Origin: Enterocloster clostridioformis
Lineage (GTDB): Bacteria > Bacillota > Clostridia > Lachnospirales > Lachnospiraceae
DNA: 64,000 bases
Assembly (NCBI RefSeq): GCF_020297485.1
Contig: NZ_JAIWZC010000001.1
Coordinates: 1,612,001 to 1,676,000 of the forward strand
Reading direction: 5' to 3'
The translations under genes and the position numbers were made by a program. The notes below the pieces were generated by a model that saw nothing but the letters and a program-made list of their open reading frames with translations, did not search any database and had not been told where the DNA came from. This document shows positions 45,755-54,266 of the stretch, in pieces; the stretch's first letter is position 1; the number at the start of each line of letters is the position of its first letter.

Positions 45755-47751
45755 ATAAGAGAAAATTACTAAAGGGACTGATCACCGCACCGGTTGCCAT
45801 CCTCGCTATCTTGTATGCAGGCGGCTACCTGGCACAGTTCATCGGCAACTACGTCCTTTGGAAACAGGGCGGTGGCTATCCGGGAGATGGAACCTCCCCT
45901 ATTCTGGCCTCTCCTGTCTTGTCCGTCTGTCTTCATGCAGCACTTCGCCCTCCCTATGGGGTTTATGGTGTGTTTATCTGTATCGGGCTTTTAGCGGTGC
46001 TGCTCCTTATGGTCATGCGGATCGGATACAGCGACACTGGGGAATATGACGAGGACAGGAACTTTACCTATTCCGCCAAGGGAACCTATGGTACATCCGG
46101 GTGGATGAGCCAGAAAGAGATGGCCGGCGTCCTGGAACTGGTACCTGACCTGCATAAATATCGGGGGATCGTGCTGGGCATGCTGGACCGGAAAGCGGTC
46201 TGCGTACCGGAGAAGACACGGCTTAACAGCAACCTGGCGGTTTACGGTGCCAGCGGCAGCATGAAGACCCGTTCTTTCTGCATGAACCGTATTTTACAGG
46301 GGGTATCCCGCGGAGAGTCTCTGGTCATCTGCGATCCGAAATCGGAGCTGTACGAAAAATCCAGTGAATATCTGCGTGACAAAGGCTATACAGTCCGGGT
46401 GTTCAATCTGGTCAATCCGGAAAACTCGGATTCCTGGAACTGTCTCTCTGAAGTGGAAGGACAGGAACTGATGGCACAGCTTTTTGTGGACGTCATCATC
46501 AAAAATACCACAGGGGGCGGCAAGGGAGACCACTTCTGGGATTCCGCTGAAATGAACCTGTTAAAAGCGCTGGTGCTGTATGTGGATAAGGGTTATCCTC
46601 CAGAAAACAGAAACATGGGCCAGGTCTATCAACTCATTACCTTAAATTCAGAAACTGCACTGAACAGCCTCTTTGAAGTCCTGCCCATCAATCATCCGGC
46701 AAAGGCACCCTACAGCCTTTTTAAGCAGGCATCCGACTCGGTGCGCAGCGGTGTCATCATCGGCCTGGGGAGCCGCCTGCAGGTGTTCCAGTCCGAGCTG
46801 ATCAAAAAGATCACCGCAAGGGATGAGATCGACCTGGAATTACTGGGCCAGAAGCCCTGTGCCTATTTCCTTGTGACCAGCGACCAGGATAGCACCTTTG
46901 ACTTTCTGGCATCCCTGTTCTTATCCTTTGTCTTTATCAAGCTGGTCCGGTATGCGGACAAGAACTGTGAGGGCGGTCGGCTTCCTGTGCCCGTCCATGT
47001 ATTAGGCGAAGAGCTAACTGCCTGCGGTACCATCCCGGACCTTTCCCGGCGTCTGAGCGTGATCCGCTCCCGGAACATCTCCATGTCCTGCGTATTCCAG
47101 AACCTTGCCGGACTGCAGAACCGGTATCCGTTAAATCTCTGGCAGGAGATCTTAGGGAATTGTGACGTCCAGCTCTTTTTAGGATGTACTGACCCCCTGA
47201 CAGCGGAATTTGTCTCTTCCCGTACCGGCCTCGCAAGCGTGGCAGTCTCCAGTAAGTCCAAACAGCTGGGAACCTGGCGGATATCCAACTACACGCCGGA
47301 GTACCGGGAGACCAGCGGCGTGGGAAAACGCCCCGTGCTGACACCGGATGAAGTACTGCGCCTGCCCATTGATGAGGCGCTGGTCATCATCCGTGGAAAG
47401 AAGGCCTTAAAGGTGGACAAGATGGATTATTCCAAACATCCAGAGTATTCCCTGCTACGCTCCTGCAAGGCATCTGCCCACATCCCGGAATGGCGCCGTC
47501 TGGAAATGGAAGCTGCTGCCGTACCGGACCCGACAGCAAAACAAGAACCGTCAGGGGCGGCCGCAAAGCCGGCACCAAAAACCAGAGCTAAGGCAGCTCC
47601 TGAACCTGGGGCAAGACCTGCTACAAAAAGAACTGCGAAGCCGCCGGTGCGCGGCACACAGCAGAAAACGCAGAAGCCTCCGGCATCTGAAACGGGAAAT
47701 ACTGTCCCTGCCGGAATCGTATCTGCGGACAAGGATTCCATCATGTCCTAA
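45751..47751 (+). CDS. VirD4/TraG-type coupling protein, likely AUA start
   Basis: About 667 aa from ATA at 45751, with AAAGGAGG eight bases upstream. No NTG codon lies between the in-frame stop at 45733 and a CTG ten codons in; starting later would cut into the first membrane helix (LLKGLITAPVAILAILYAGG). A second helix lies near residue 70-90. The P-loop GASGSMKTRSF has Met where Gly is usual, as in related element proteins. ICDPKSELYE, an ATPase core and a basic Pro/Ala tail follow. It couples relaxase-bound DNA to the secretion channel. Confidence 0.85.
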   Translation: MDKRKLLKGLITAPVAILAILYAGGYLAQFIGNYVLWKQGGGYPGDGTSPILASPVLSVCLHAALRPPYGVYGVFICIGLLAVLLLMVMRIGYSDTGEYDEDRNFTYSAKGTYGTSGWMSQKEMAGVLELVPDLHKYRGIVLGMLDRKAVCVPEKTRLNSNLAVYGASGSMKTRSFCMNRILQGVSRGESLVICDPKSELYEKSSEYLRDKGYTVRVFNLVNPENSDSWNCLSEVEGQELMAQLFVDVIIKNTTGGGKGDHFWDSAEMNLLKALVLYVDKGYPPENRNMGQVYQLITLNSETALNSLFEVLPINHPAKAPYSLFKQASDSVRSGVIIGLGSRLQVFQSELIKKITARDEIDLELLGQKPCAYFLVTSDQDSTFDFLASLFLSFVFIKLVRYADKNCEGGRLPVPVHVLGEELTACGTIPDLSRRLSVIRSRNISMSCVFQNLAGLQNRYPLNLWQEILGNCDVQLFLGCTDPLTAEFVSSRTGLASVAVSSKSKQLGTWRISNYTPEYRETSGVGKRPVLTPDEVLRLPIDEALVIIRGKKALKVDKMDYSKHPEYSLLRSCKASAHIPEWRRLEMEAAAVPDPTAKQEPSGAAAKPAPKTRAKAAPEPGARPATKRTAKPPVRGTQQKTQKPPASETGNTVPAGIVSADKDSIMS

Positions 47752-47820
47752 AACATAACTGCTATGAAGCAACACATTTTCAGGCAGTAAAATAAAAAAC
47801 AACAATTTGGAGGTAAACAC

Positions 47821-49308
47821 ATGGCAATAAAAAAAGAATTTATGGAACAGGAAAGCCCTTCTATGAAGGAGAACAACTCTATGGATGAAGCAGTTACAGA
47901 AGCCAGAGGGTTCCTCGGTGAAGGAGAAGATGGTACACCAACGGAATCTGATGGAGATGGTATGGACTTAAATGAACTGCTTGGCAGCATGGATCAGGAA
48001 CCGTCTGAACAACCTGATATGGAGGAAGAAATACTTCCGGAACTTACAGAGGAAGAAATGTTTGGTGAATCGCCGGAGGATGCCGACCATTCTGATGAAA
48101 CATCGCCGGAATCTATATCTTCTCCTGAAGCTGGTGACCCTCCTGCGAAAACCAGACGCACCACACGCAGGAAGAAAAATAAAACTTCTGAAGAGACTGA
48201 TGAAGGAACACAGAAGAAAGAAACTGAAACACCGAATACCCCGGGAGCCATTCCTGACAGTGTTTCCGCTGCTCAGGACGGACTGGCAGAGGATGCCGCA
48301 GAGGAAATGGAGAGATCCATTCCACAAGAAGATACATCAGGAACTGCAGCCCCTGCCACAGCCTCTCCCCGGCGCACTGCAGCCAAGGTCAGAAAAGAAG
48401 ATACCCCTGTACTGACACTGGAAGTTCGTGGAGAAGTGGAAACGGAAGAATCCCGTGAAGATGCCATCTGGCACGAGATCCACAATGCTTACCGTACCCG
48501 GCATATCCTTACCGGCCAGCTTGGCGGAATCGAGCAGACAGATAATGGCAAGACCATTACTATCGTAGATTATAAAGGATTCCGGATCGTGATCCCGTTA
48601 AAGGAAATGATGATCAATATCGGCCGCAGTCCTTCCGGGCAGGAATATACAGAACTGATGCTACGCCAGAACAAGATCCTTGGCAATATGCTGGGGGCAG
48701 AGATCGACTTTATCGTAAAAGGGATTGATTCCAAAAGCCGCAGTGTAGTCGCCAGCCGGAAAGAAGCTATGCTCAAAAAACGGCAGATCTTTTACTTGGA
48801 TACAGACGCAGCAGGCATGTATCGTATTTATGAGGGGCGTATCGCTCAGGCCCGTGTGATTGCTGTGGCAGAAAAAGTCATCAGAGTAGAGGTATTTGGA
48901 GTGGAATGCTCTATTATGGCACGCGACCTGGCCTGGGAGTGGATTGGGGATGCCCATGAGCGTTTTTCCGTAGGCGATCAGGTACTCGTGCGTATCCTGA
49001 ACGTGCGGCGTGACAGTCTGGAGGATATGGGGATCAGGGCTGATATCAAGAGCGTATCCCAGAACACCAACCATGATAATCTGAAAAAATGCCGCATCCA
49101 GAGTAAGTATGCTGGCAAAGTCACAGACGTACATAAGGGCGTGGTCTATATCCGGCTGTCCAATGGCGTAAACGCTGTGGCCCACTCCTGCTATGATTAC
49201 CGGACTCCCGGAAAGAAGGATGATGTGAGCTTTGCTGTCACCCGGATTGATGAAGAACGTGGCGTGGCCGTGGGGATCATTACCCGTATTATCCGACAGA
49301 ATCTATAG
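47821..49308 (+). CDS. S1-like RNA-binding domain protein with acidic N-terminus
   Basis: 495 aa. The first 180 residues are highly acidic, low complexity (MDEAVTEARGFLGEGEDG, EEEILPELTEEEMF) with short basic patches. Two or three OB/S1-like domains follow: RIVIPLKEMMINIG, RFSVGDQVLVRILNV and KYAGKVTDVHKGVVYIRLSN. S1 domains bind RNA or single-stranded DNA. In the transfer operon it could bind the transferred strand or its transcripts. AATTTGGAGG precedes the ATG. Confidence 0.65.
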   Translation: MAIKKEFMEQESPSMKENNSMDEAVTEARGFLGEGEDGTPTESDGDGMDLNELLGSMDQEPSEQPDMEEEILPELTEEEMFGESPEDADHSDETSPESISSPEAGDPPAKTRRTTRRKKNKTSEETDEGTQKKETETPNTPGAIPDSVSAAQDGLAEDAAEEMERSIPQEDTSGTAAPATASPRRTAAKVRKEDTPVLTLEVRGEVETEESREDAIWHEIHNAYRTRHILTGQLGGIEQTDNGKTITIVDYKGFRIVIPLKEMMINIGRSPSGQEYTELMLRQNKILGNMLGAEIDFIVKGIDSKSRSVVASRKEAMLKKRQIFYLDTDAAGMYRIYEGRIAQARVIAVAEKVIRVEVFGVECSIMARDLAWEWIGDAHERFSVGDQVLVRILNVRRDSLEDMGIRADIKSVSQNTNHDNLKKCRIQSKYAGKVTDVHKGVVYIRLSNGVNAVAHSCYDYRTPGKKDDVSFAVTRIDEERGVAVGIITRIIRQNL

Positions 49309-49318
49309 TCAAAATAAT

Positions 49319-49370
49319 CCCTTGTCCATTCTATAATAATCATATTAAAGCGGACAAGGGATAAAATTTT
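49319..49370 (+). terminator. Operon A terminator
   Basis: CCCTTGTCC (49319-49327) pairs perfectly with GGACAAGGG (49352-49360), followed by ATAAAATTTT. It marks the junction between transfer genes and the AT-rich cargo island. Confidence 0.65.
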
Positions 49371-49437
49371 CAAAATGTTTAATATTGAAATGATGCCATA
49401 TTAATATTTTGTCATAAACAACATGTTCCGTTCTCTT

Positions 49438-49935
49438 TTATGAATCATTTAGATTGTTAATTTTTACGCGATCACAAACAAATTTCATTTGCTTTCTATA
49501 TGCTAATAAAAACAACACTATAATTCCTAACAGTAAAAGTTCTTTCCAGTTTTTTTGAAACCAGCCTATATTTATGGAAGAACAAATTACAAATTTCACA
49601 ATTAGTAGCAACAAACAACCGCTCAGCATGGATCTGTAATAATTACTTGTCTCCATTAAAACTTTGATTTTAGAATCTTTTTTTTCTGCTTTCACATATT
49701 CATCATATTTAACCTCTTTTATAGCATTAACTTTTAATAAACAAGGTTTTACTATAATGGACCCTATTCTATTAATAATTAGTCCTGCAAAATAATATAT
49801 AACAATTTCTTCCACTATATTTTCTATTGAGAATTCTAATCCACAAAAAATTCTAAGTGATATACAGAAAAAAGTTCCTGGTAACAGACTTGTCATAAGT
49901 TCATAAGAATCTAATTTTTCAATAAACTTTCCCAT
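49438..49935 (-). CDS. Four-helix membrane protein of the three-gene cargo module
   Basis: 165 aa with membrane helices near residues 14-34, 42-62, 103-122 and 130-148, and a charged cytoplasmic loop (KYDEYVKAEKKDSKIKVLM) between helices 2 and 3. GGAGG lies six bases before the ATG. The start overlaps the previous gene by 25 bp. A small polytopic membrane protein ending a defence-like operon suggests a membrane-disrupting effector; inferred from layout only. Confidence 0.55.
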   Translation of the reverse strand: MGKFIEKLDSYELMTSLLPGTFFCISLRIFCGLEFSIENIVEEIVIYYFAGLIINRIGSIIVKPCLLKVNAIKEVKYDEYVKAEKKDSKIKVLMETSNYYRSMLSGCLLLLIVKFVICSSINIGWFQKNWKELLLLGIIVLFLLAYRKQMKFVCDRVKINNLNDS

Positions 49936-50483
49936 CCTAATCCTCCGAAGTCCTTTGGCATAAAAACCGGCGAAACAGGTTCAAATGCCATAGATAATGC
50001 TTGTATAAATCCCCTTTTTCGATTTGCAAAAAGTATTCTTTCTGATTTTGACGTTAAGAATCCAAAATTTCCAACCAAACTTAATAAATTCGATTCTCTT
50101 AATTCATGTTCTTTCCCTATTACTGATAATTCTTGCTTTGCAAACCAAAGGCGTACATGAGGATTACTAATCATCAAATTACTTAAAACTTTTTTATCTG
50201 ACAATCGATTCCATATGCAAGTATTAGCAACTACAAACTCATTGTTAGCCAACAATTCCGTAGTACTTAACAATATAATATCATATATATGAGCTGTTAT
50301 AAAACTTCCATTTTTTTCATCTAAAGAAGTGCAGATCAAAAATTTTGAACTAGAATTCTTTATCGATAGATTACGCCATGGTGTCACATCAGCTCCTGTT
50401 ATCTTTCTAATATATCTACTTCGTGCAGAAAGCTGTTCTGTACTTTGAATAATATCCTTACCGGCCCCTATAATCCACTTCAC
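49911..50483 (-). CDS. Unknown 190-aa protein of the cargo module
   Basis: 190 aa from a GTG start at 50483, inside the end of the upstream gene. No membrane segment and no motif I recognise; the phrases HIYDIILLSTTELLANNEF and NPHVRLWFAKQELSVIGKE suggest an alpha/beta fold. The overlaps on both ends (26 and 25 bp) show it is made with its neighbours in fixed order. It may be a sensor or effector. Confidence 0.5.
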   Translation of the reverse strand: MKWIIGAGKDIIQSTEQLSARSRYIRKITGADVTPWRNLSIKNSSSKFLICTSLDEKNGSFITAHIYDIILLSTTELLANNEFVVANTCIWNRLSDKKVLSNLMISNPHVRLWFAKQELSVIGKEHELRESNLLSLVGNFGFLTSKSERILFANRKRGFIQALSMAFEPVSPVFMPKDFGGLGWESLLKN

Positions 50484-51402
50484 CTAATCGAACCCCTTTT
50501 GATTCTCTGATACTACTTCCAATAACCCCTACAGTATTTTCAGGTATATTAACTATACCATTCTTTGTATTTTTTGCAGAATCAAAATTTTCTTTTTCCA
50601 TGTAATCAGCCAGTTTGTCAGAACCTCCACTAGTCATCCCTGAACCTGTATTATCTGATACAAGATATATTTTACTATATGGATCATCCAATTTTTCAAA
50701 AATCAATTTCGCACTTTCTAATTTCCCATGGTGAGGAAGCTGGATAATATCATACATATGCAGATTATGCAGATACTTAGGTGTGGCATCTCCACATAAT
50801 AGGACAATTTGCGCATTGTCCAGTTTTATTTTTAGCTGTACGCTTGCTGCATTCATTACTGTTTCACCATCAATCTTTGCCCCTGCGTTATTTGCGTCTA
50901 TTGCTGCCGCAACAACACCTGCAAACTCGTCCACTTTGGGGCCAACTATTGTTCCATACGAAACTGAAGTATTGACTTCTGCATTTACCACACTAAAATT
51001 GTATTCTTCTGCTTTTTGAACAATATCACAAATTTTATCAAATATTTCGAGGATATGCTCTCGTGTAGCTTTTGGAGTACGTCTCTTATCATCCAAAATT
51101 TCTAATACTTCCTTAGTATTTTTTAAATATAGGGATGAATACAATGTTACTTCATATCTGTTCTCATAAAGATAATCCAATAGGTTAATTACCCCATCGG
51201 TATGGTCGCTGTCATTGTGCGATATTACGATATGTATCCGATTTATCGAACGGTTCTTTTGTAAAAAATTTTTAACTTCATTTGCATGCCGTTCATGTCC
51301 ACAATCATATACAACCAAAGTATTGTTGTCAAAAATAAGAATACAATCTCCAAATCTTGTGTCTTTATCTCCATCATAACTACTTAATGCTCTTAACTTC
51401 AT
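50458..51402 (-). CDS. ComEC-like metallo-beta-lactamase-fold hydrolase (soluble)
   Basis: 314 aa. The metal site is visible as SHNDSDHTDG, LLCGDA and LPHHGKLES, as in the MBL domain of ComEC/Rec2 and related nucleases or phosphodiesterases, but without the ComEC membrane part. An insert (residues about 85-180) replaces part of the usual fold. It is the first gene of the three-gene minus-strand module. Family members cut phosphodiester bonds; the substrate is unknown. Confidence 0.75.
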   Translation of the reverse strand: MKLRALSSYDGDKDTRFGDCILIFDNNTLVVYDCGHERHANEVKNFLQKNRSINRIHIVISHNDSDHTDGVINLLDYLYENRYEVTLYSSLYLKNTKEVLEILDDKRRTPKATREHILEIFDKICDIVQKAEEYNFSVVNAEVNTSVSYGTIVGPKVDEFAGVVAAAIDANNAGAKIDGETVMNAASVQLKIKLDNAQIVLLCGDATPKYLHNLHMYDIIQLPHHGKLESAKLIFEKLDDPYSKIYLVSDNTGSGMTSGGSDKLADYMEKENFDSAKNTKNGIVNIPENTVGVIGSSIRESKGVRLGEVDYRGR

Positions 51403-51581
51403 ATATTAGTTCCTTTCTGCAAAAACAAAACATCCTATATGGATATTATAATTAGTTTTCTAACAATTAGCACTCGACGTCATGGTTTGCTAACAATCAT
51501 ATATTATCACACCATATAAAATATTGCAATATATTTTTTGCTTGTATTCGTAATTTTTTCGAACATATAGAAAAAACATGC

Positions 51582-51609
51582 TTGATTATTATTTCTTTTA
51601 TGGTATAAT
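51582..51609 (+). promoter_or_regulatory. Promoter of the AAA ATPase gene
   Basis: TTGATT (51582-51587) and TATAAT (51604-51609) with a 16-bp spacer, 20 bp before the start codon. The space to the divergent MBL gene (51403-51581) is very AT-rich. Confidence 0.55.
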
Positions 51610-51628
51610 GATAGTGGAGGTATATACC

Positions 51629-52957
51629 ATGTTTGAATATATAAAACTAAAAAACTTCAAATCTTTTGGAAATATAGAATTTAATCTTCTTGACAAGAAG
51701 GGTAATCCTAAAAAGTTGATTTTACTATATGGTGAAAATGGCATTGGCAAATCGAACTTAGCCTCTGCTTTTTTTATGTTATCTGAAACCCTAAGAACTA
51801 TGGACGTTAGAGATATCATGCAATCAATCCTTTCTGAGAAACCAGATTCATTAAGCAATGAAGAATTTGCACGGTTTTTTAAGATGCGATACAAGGATAT
51901 TGAAACGTTGATTCGTGAAAATAAAATGGTTGCTTCGGAAGATCCTATGTCCATGGAATTTGGATTCTGTATACATGGAAAAAGCGGCCGCTATTTATTA
52001 GAAACTAATGATTCCCAAATTATACATGAACGTTTGGAATACATCCTTACTAAAAATAAGGGAGTATACTTTGATATTACTCCAGAACAAATTATTATCA
52101 GCCCCAAAATATTTCTTGAAAAAAGTGCATATCAAGAAATTAAATTAGCTTGTTCCAAATACTGGGGCAAACATTCTTTACTTTCCATTTTAATGCATGA
52201 GTCTGACGATAAAGCAGACGAATATATCAAAGAACAGTTAACCGACAATTTTGACTATATTATGGAATTTCTTTCTCGGATATCTTGTAAAGTTAAATTT
52301 GGTAGTCGGCAAGAGCGAGGTATCATTGGATTGCCACATGAAATATTTGGAGACTTTGATGAAGGTACTATTTCTAAAGAGGATGAAATTTTATTAGATA
52401 GAAGCGAGGCCATGCTTAATATATTTTTCAGAAGTACAAATCGCGATATCAAAAAGGTTTTTTACAAACGTACTGCTAAAGAAAATACTATTCACTATCA
52501 GTTAATGCAAACAAAGTTAATAGCTGGACATGAAAGATCAATTGAATTTTCTATGGAATCAACGGGCACACAATCTCTTTTACAATTACTCCCATTTATG
52601 CTCGTAGTCGTTAAAGGCTCTGTCGCAATAATTGACGAATTTGATACTGGTGTACATGATTTATTGGTGCAGAGCCTTGTAAATTCACTTTATGAGAATC
52701 TTTCAGGTCAATTAATCATGACTACTCATAATACCTTGCTTATGGAATCTGGACTACCGAAGGAGTGCATTTATGTGATAAACGAATTAGAAGATGGAAA
52801 TAAAGAAATCCAATGTATAACTTATTATGACAGTAAAATACATGTAAATACTAACATTAGAGACCAATATATGAGTGGAAAATATCAAGGGATTCCAGAA
52901 CCGATAGCCATAAATTTTGTTACACTTCTATCCACGTTAGGCTTAAAAACCAACTAA
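51629..52957 (+). CDS. AAA/ABC-type ATPase (AAA15/OLD-like)
   Basis: 442 aa, start at 51629 after GTGGAGGT. The N-terminus FEYIKLKNFKSFGNIEFNLL and P-loop GENGIGKS (35-42) are typical of SMC-like AAA15 ATPases. Walker B is SVAIIDEFD (about 330) and the switch histidine is in MTTHN (about 364). Relatives are the ATPase parts of defence systems such as RloB-, PARIS- or Lamassu-type pairs. No TOPRIM or HNH domain is fused and no partner gene is adjacent in the same direction; tRNA genes converge on it instead. Confidence 0.8.
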   Translation: MFEYIKLKNFKSFGNIEFNLLDKKGNPKKLILLYGENGIGKSNLASAFFMLSETLRTMDVRDIMQSILSEKPDSLSNEEFARFFKMRYKDIETLIRENKMVASEDPMSMEFGFCIHGKSGRYLLETNDSQIIHERLEYILTKNKGVYFDITPEQIIISPKIFLEKSAYQEIKLACSKYWGKHSLLSILMHESDDKADEYIKEQLTDNFDYIMEFLSRISCKVKFGSRQERGIIGLPHEIFGDFDEGTISKEDEILLDRSEAMLNIFFRSTNRDIKKVFYKRTAKENTIHYQLMQTKLIAGHERSIEFSMESTGTQSLLQLLPFMLVVVKGSVAIIDEFDTGVHDLLVQSLVNSLYENLSGQLIMTTHNTLLMESGLPKECIYVINELEDGNKEIQCITYYDSKIHVNTNIRDQYMSGKYQGIPEPIAINFVTLLSTLGLKTN

Positions 52958-53043
52958 TAAAAGAAATCTTTTCTGTCTAAGAAATTTGCATTTAATGGTT
53001 CAATCTCTTTTTTGGAAGGTAATTGAAAAATTCAGTTTAAAGC

Positions 53044-53127
53044 GTTTGCGGAAGGATTCGAACCTTCGGTGCGTTGCTGCACACCACCTTAGCAGGGTGG
53101 CACCATAGACCACTCGGACACGCAAAC
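53044..53127 (-). tRNA. tRNA-Ser(GCT)
   Basis: Acceptor GTTTGCG/CGCAAAC, anticodon stem CCACC/GGTGG around CTGCTAA, long variable arm and T-loop GGTTCGAATCC. CCA is not encoded. Confidence 0.9.
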
Positions 53128-53132
53128 GAAAA

Positions 53133-53215
53133 TGGATGGGGCAGGACTCGAACCTGCGGTGTTTCTTTGTGACGGATTTACAGTCCGCTGCCCTCGCCAC
53201 TAGGCATACCCATCC
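53133..53215 (-). tRNA. tRNA-Tyr(GTA)
   Basis: Acceptor GGATGGG/CCCATCC, anticodon loop CTGTAAA in GCGGA/TCCGT, long variable arm and T-arm GCAGGTTCGAGTCCTGC. Confidence 0.9.
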
Positions 53216-53216
53216 A

Positions 53217-53289
53217 TGGGTGACCAGGGGGAATCGAACCCCCATAAGCAGAGCCACAATCTGCCGGACTACCATTGTCCTATAGCCAC
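53217..53289 (-). tRNA. tRNA-His(GTG)
   Basis: Anticodon loop TTGTGGC in GCAGA/TCTGC, T-arm GGGGGTTCGATTCCCCC, acceptor GTGGCTA/TGGTCAC with wobble pairs. The base before position 1 is T rather than the usual genome-encoded G-1. Confidence 0.85.
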
Positions 53290-53291
53290 AG

Positions 53292-53364
53292 TAGCTCCTG
53301 TGGGGCTCGAACCCATCATCTCCGGCTTGAGAGGCCGGTGTCCTGACCTTTAGACTAAGGAGCC
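53292..53364 (-). tRNA. tRNA-Glu(CTC)
   Basis: Acceptor GGCTCCT/AGGAGCT, anticodon loop CTCTCAA in CCGGC/GCCGG, T-loop GGTTCGAGCC. The outer T-stem pair is mismatched (A-C). Confidence 0.85.
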
Positions 53365-53368
53365 ATAA

Positions 53369-53441
53369 TGATCCCCATGGGACTTGAACCCAATACCTCC
53401 AGCTTGAAAGGCTGGTGTCCTGACCTTTAGACCAGGGGACC
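53369..53441 (-). tRNA. tRNA-Glu(TTC)
   Basis: Acceptor GGTCCCC/GGGGATC, anticodon loop CTTTCAA in CCAGC/GCTGG, T-loop GGTTCAAGTCC. The outer T-stem pair is mismatched (T-T). It closely resembles the neighbouring Glu(CTC) gene and probably arose with it by duplication. Confidence 0.85.
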
Positions 53442-53492
53442 TTACTGCAAGCATTTTCAGCCTGCTAATCAATCACTCTCTTTCTTTTCTAT

Positions 53493-53747
53493 TCATGCGC
53501 CAATCTGTATTTGGGCCGCTGCATCTATAACCAGAATATCGTCCAGTCGTACCTGTAGGACAGCAGCCAACACTACCAGATTATCGATGGTTGGCAGAGC
53601 TACACCCTGTTGCCACTTGTATATGGCCTGCGGTGTTGCAAAACCAAAAATATCCTGCAAATCCCTTACTGACAATCCTGCCTGCTTCCGCAGTCTGTTG
53701 ATATTCTGTCCTGTTCCCGTCATATCTATGGTTGGCAGACTCATCAT
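53493..53747 (-). CDS. XRE-family HTH regulator among tRNA genes
   Basis: 84 aa from the ATG at 53747, seven bases after GGAGGTG. Residues 10-65 are a Cro/CI-type helix-turn-helix (INRLRKQAGLSVRDLQDIFG, then YKWQQGVALPTIDNLVVLA). It lies between a Lys-type tRNA and the other five, on the same strand, so it may be on one transcript with them. It could control the cargo genes. Confidence 0.8.
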   Translation of the reverse strand: MMSLPTIDMTGTGQNINRLRKQAGLSVRDLQDIFGFATPQAIYKWQQGVALPTIDNLVVLAAVLQVRLDDILVIDAAAQIQIGA

Positions 53748-53790
53748 GTCTTTCACCTCCTGCTATCAAAATTCAATACCCAGGCGGTCA

Positions 53791-53862
53791 TGCTCCATAT
53801 GGGACTCGGACCCATGGCTACTCGATAAAAGTCGAGTGCTCTCCCATCTGAGCTAATGGAGC
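53791..53862 (-). tRNA. tRNA-Lys-like gene (TTT) with six-base anticodon loop
   Basis: Acceptor GCTCCAT/ATGGAGC (7 bp, perfect), D-arm GCTC/GAGC, T-stem ATGGG/CCCAT and A73 are all intact. The anticodon arm is CTCGA-CTTTTA-TCGAG: the loop has six bases instead of seven. The T-loop is TCCGAGT rather than TTCGANT. The stems are perfect, so this is not simple decay. It may be inactive in decoding and serve another role, or be mis-sequenced by one base. Confidence 0.7.
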
Positions 53863-53953
53863 ATAAAAATACCGCCTACCTCATACAAGATAAGCGGTAC
53901 ATAAATCCATGTTCTGCTTCCGGCAGCCTTTTTACCGTTCTGCCCTCCGAATG

Positions 53954-54097
53954 TCACACAGTTTTTCGCCTTTTCCTTACCTTACATGAGCGCATTTTAA
54001 CCAGACTCTGTTCTTTTTCTTTACTGAACAGTGCCTCATAATGTTCACTATGCAGATAATATGCGAAACCATTCGCAGCGAAATTAACTGTTGCCAT
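53954..54097 (-). CDS. Small 47-aa basic-tailed protein
   Basis: Starts MATVNFAANGFAYYLHSEHY and ends in a basic tail (KVRKRRKTV). AAAGGA lies seven bases before the ATG, so translation is likely. It is the first gene of the minus-strand run Lys-type tRNA, XRE, five tRNAs. No family is recognised; a regulator or inhibitor peptide is possible. Confidence 0.5.
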   Translation of the reverse strand: MATVNFAANGFAYYLHSEHYEALFSKEKEQSLVKMRSCKVRKRRKTV

Positions 54098-54211
54098 GAT
54101 TTTTCCTTTCTGGACTCATCCGGTCCGCTTTGTTCTTAACTGTAATCACTATAACACCAATTTGTGAATTTGTCATTATACTGGTAATATAATCCATAAT
54201 AAAATCTTTAA

Positions 54212-54240
54212 TTGACGTTTTTCTCAAAATCTCCTAAAAT
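54212..54240 (+). promoter_or_regulatory. Promoter of the FRG gene
   Basis: TTGACG (54212-54217) and TAAAAT (54235-54240), spacer 17 bp, 26 bp before the start codon. The 54098-54211 gap is AT-rich and probably also holds the divergent promoter. Confidence 0.6.
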
Positions 54241-54266
54241 CTCCTTAATAAGGAGGAAGTGTTAAA

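Noticed and set aside
53856..54041. 61-codon plus-strand frame over the Lys-type tRNA and small protein
   Set aside because: It overlaps a tRNA and lies opposite an ORF with a good ribosome site.
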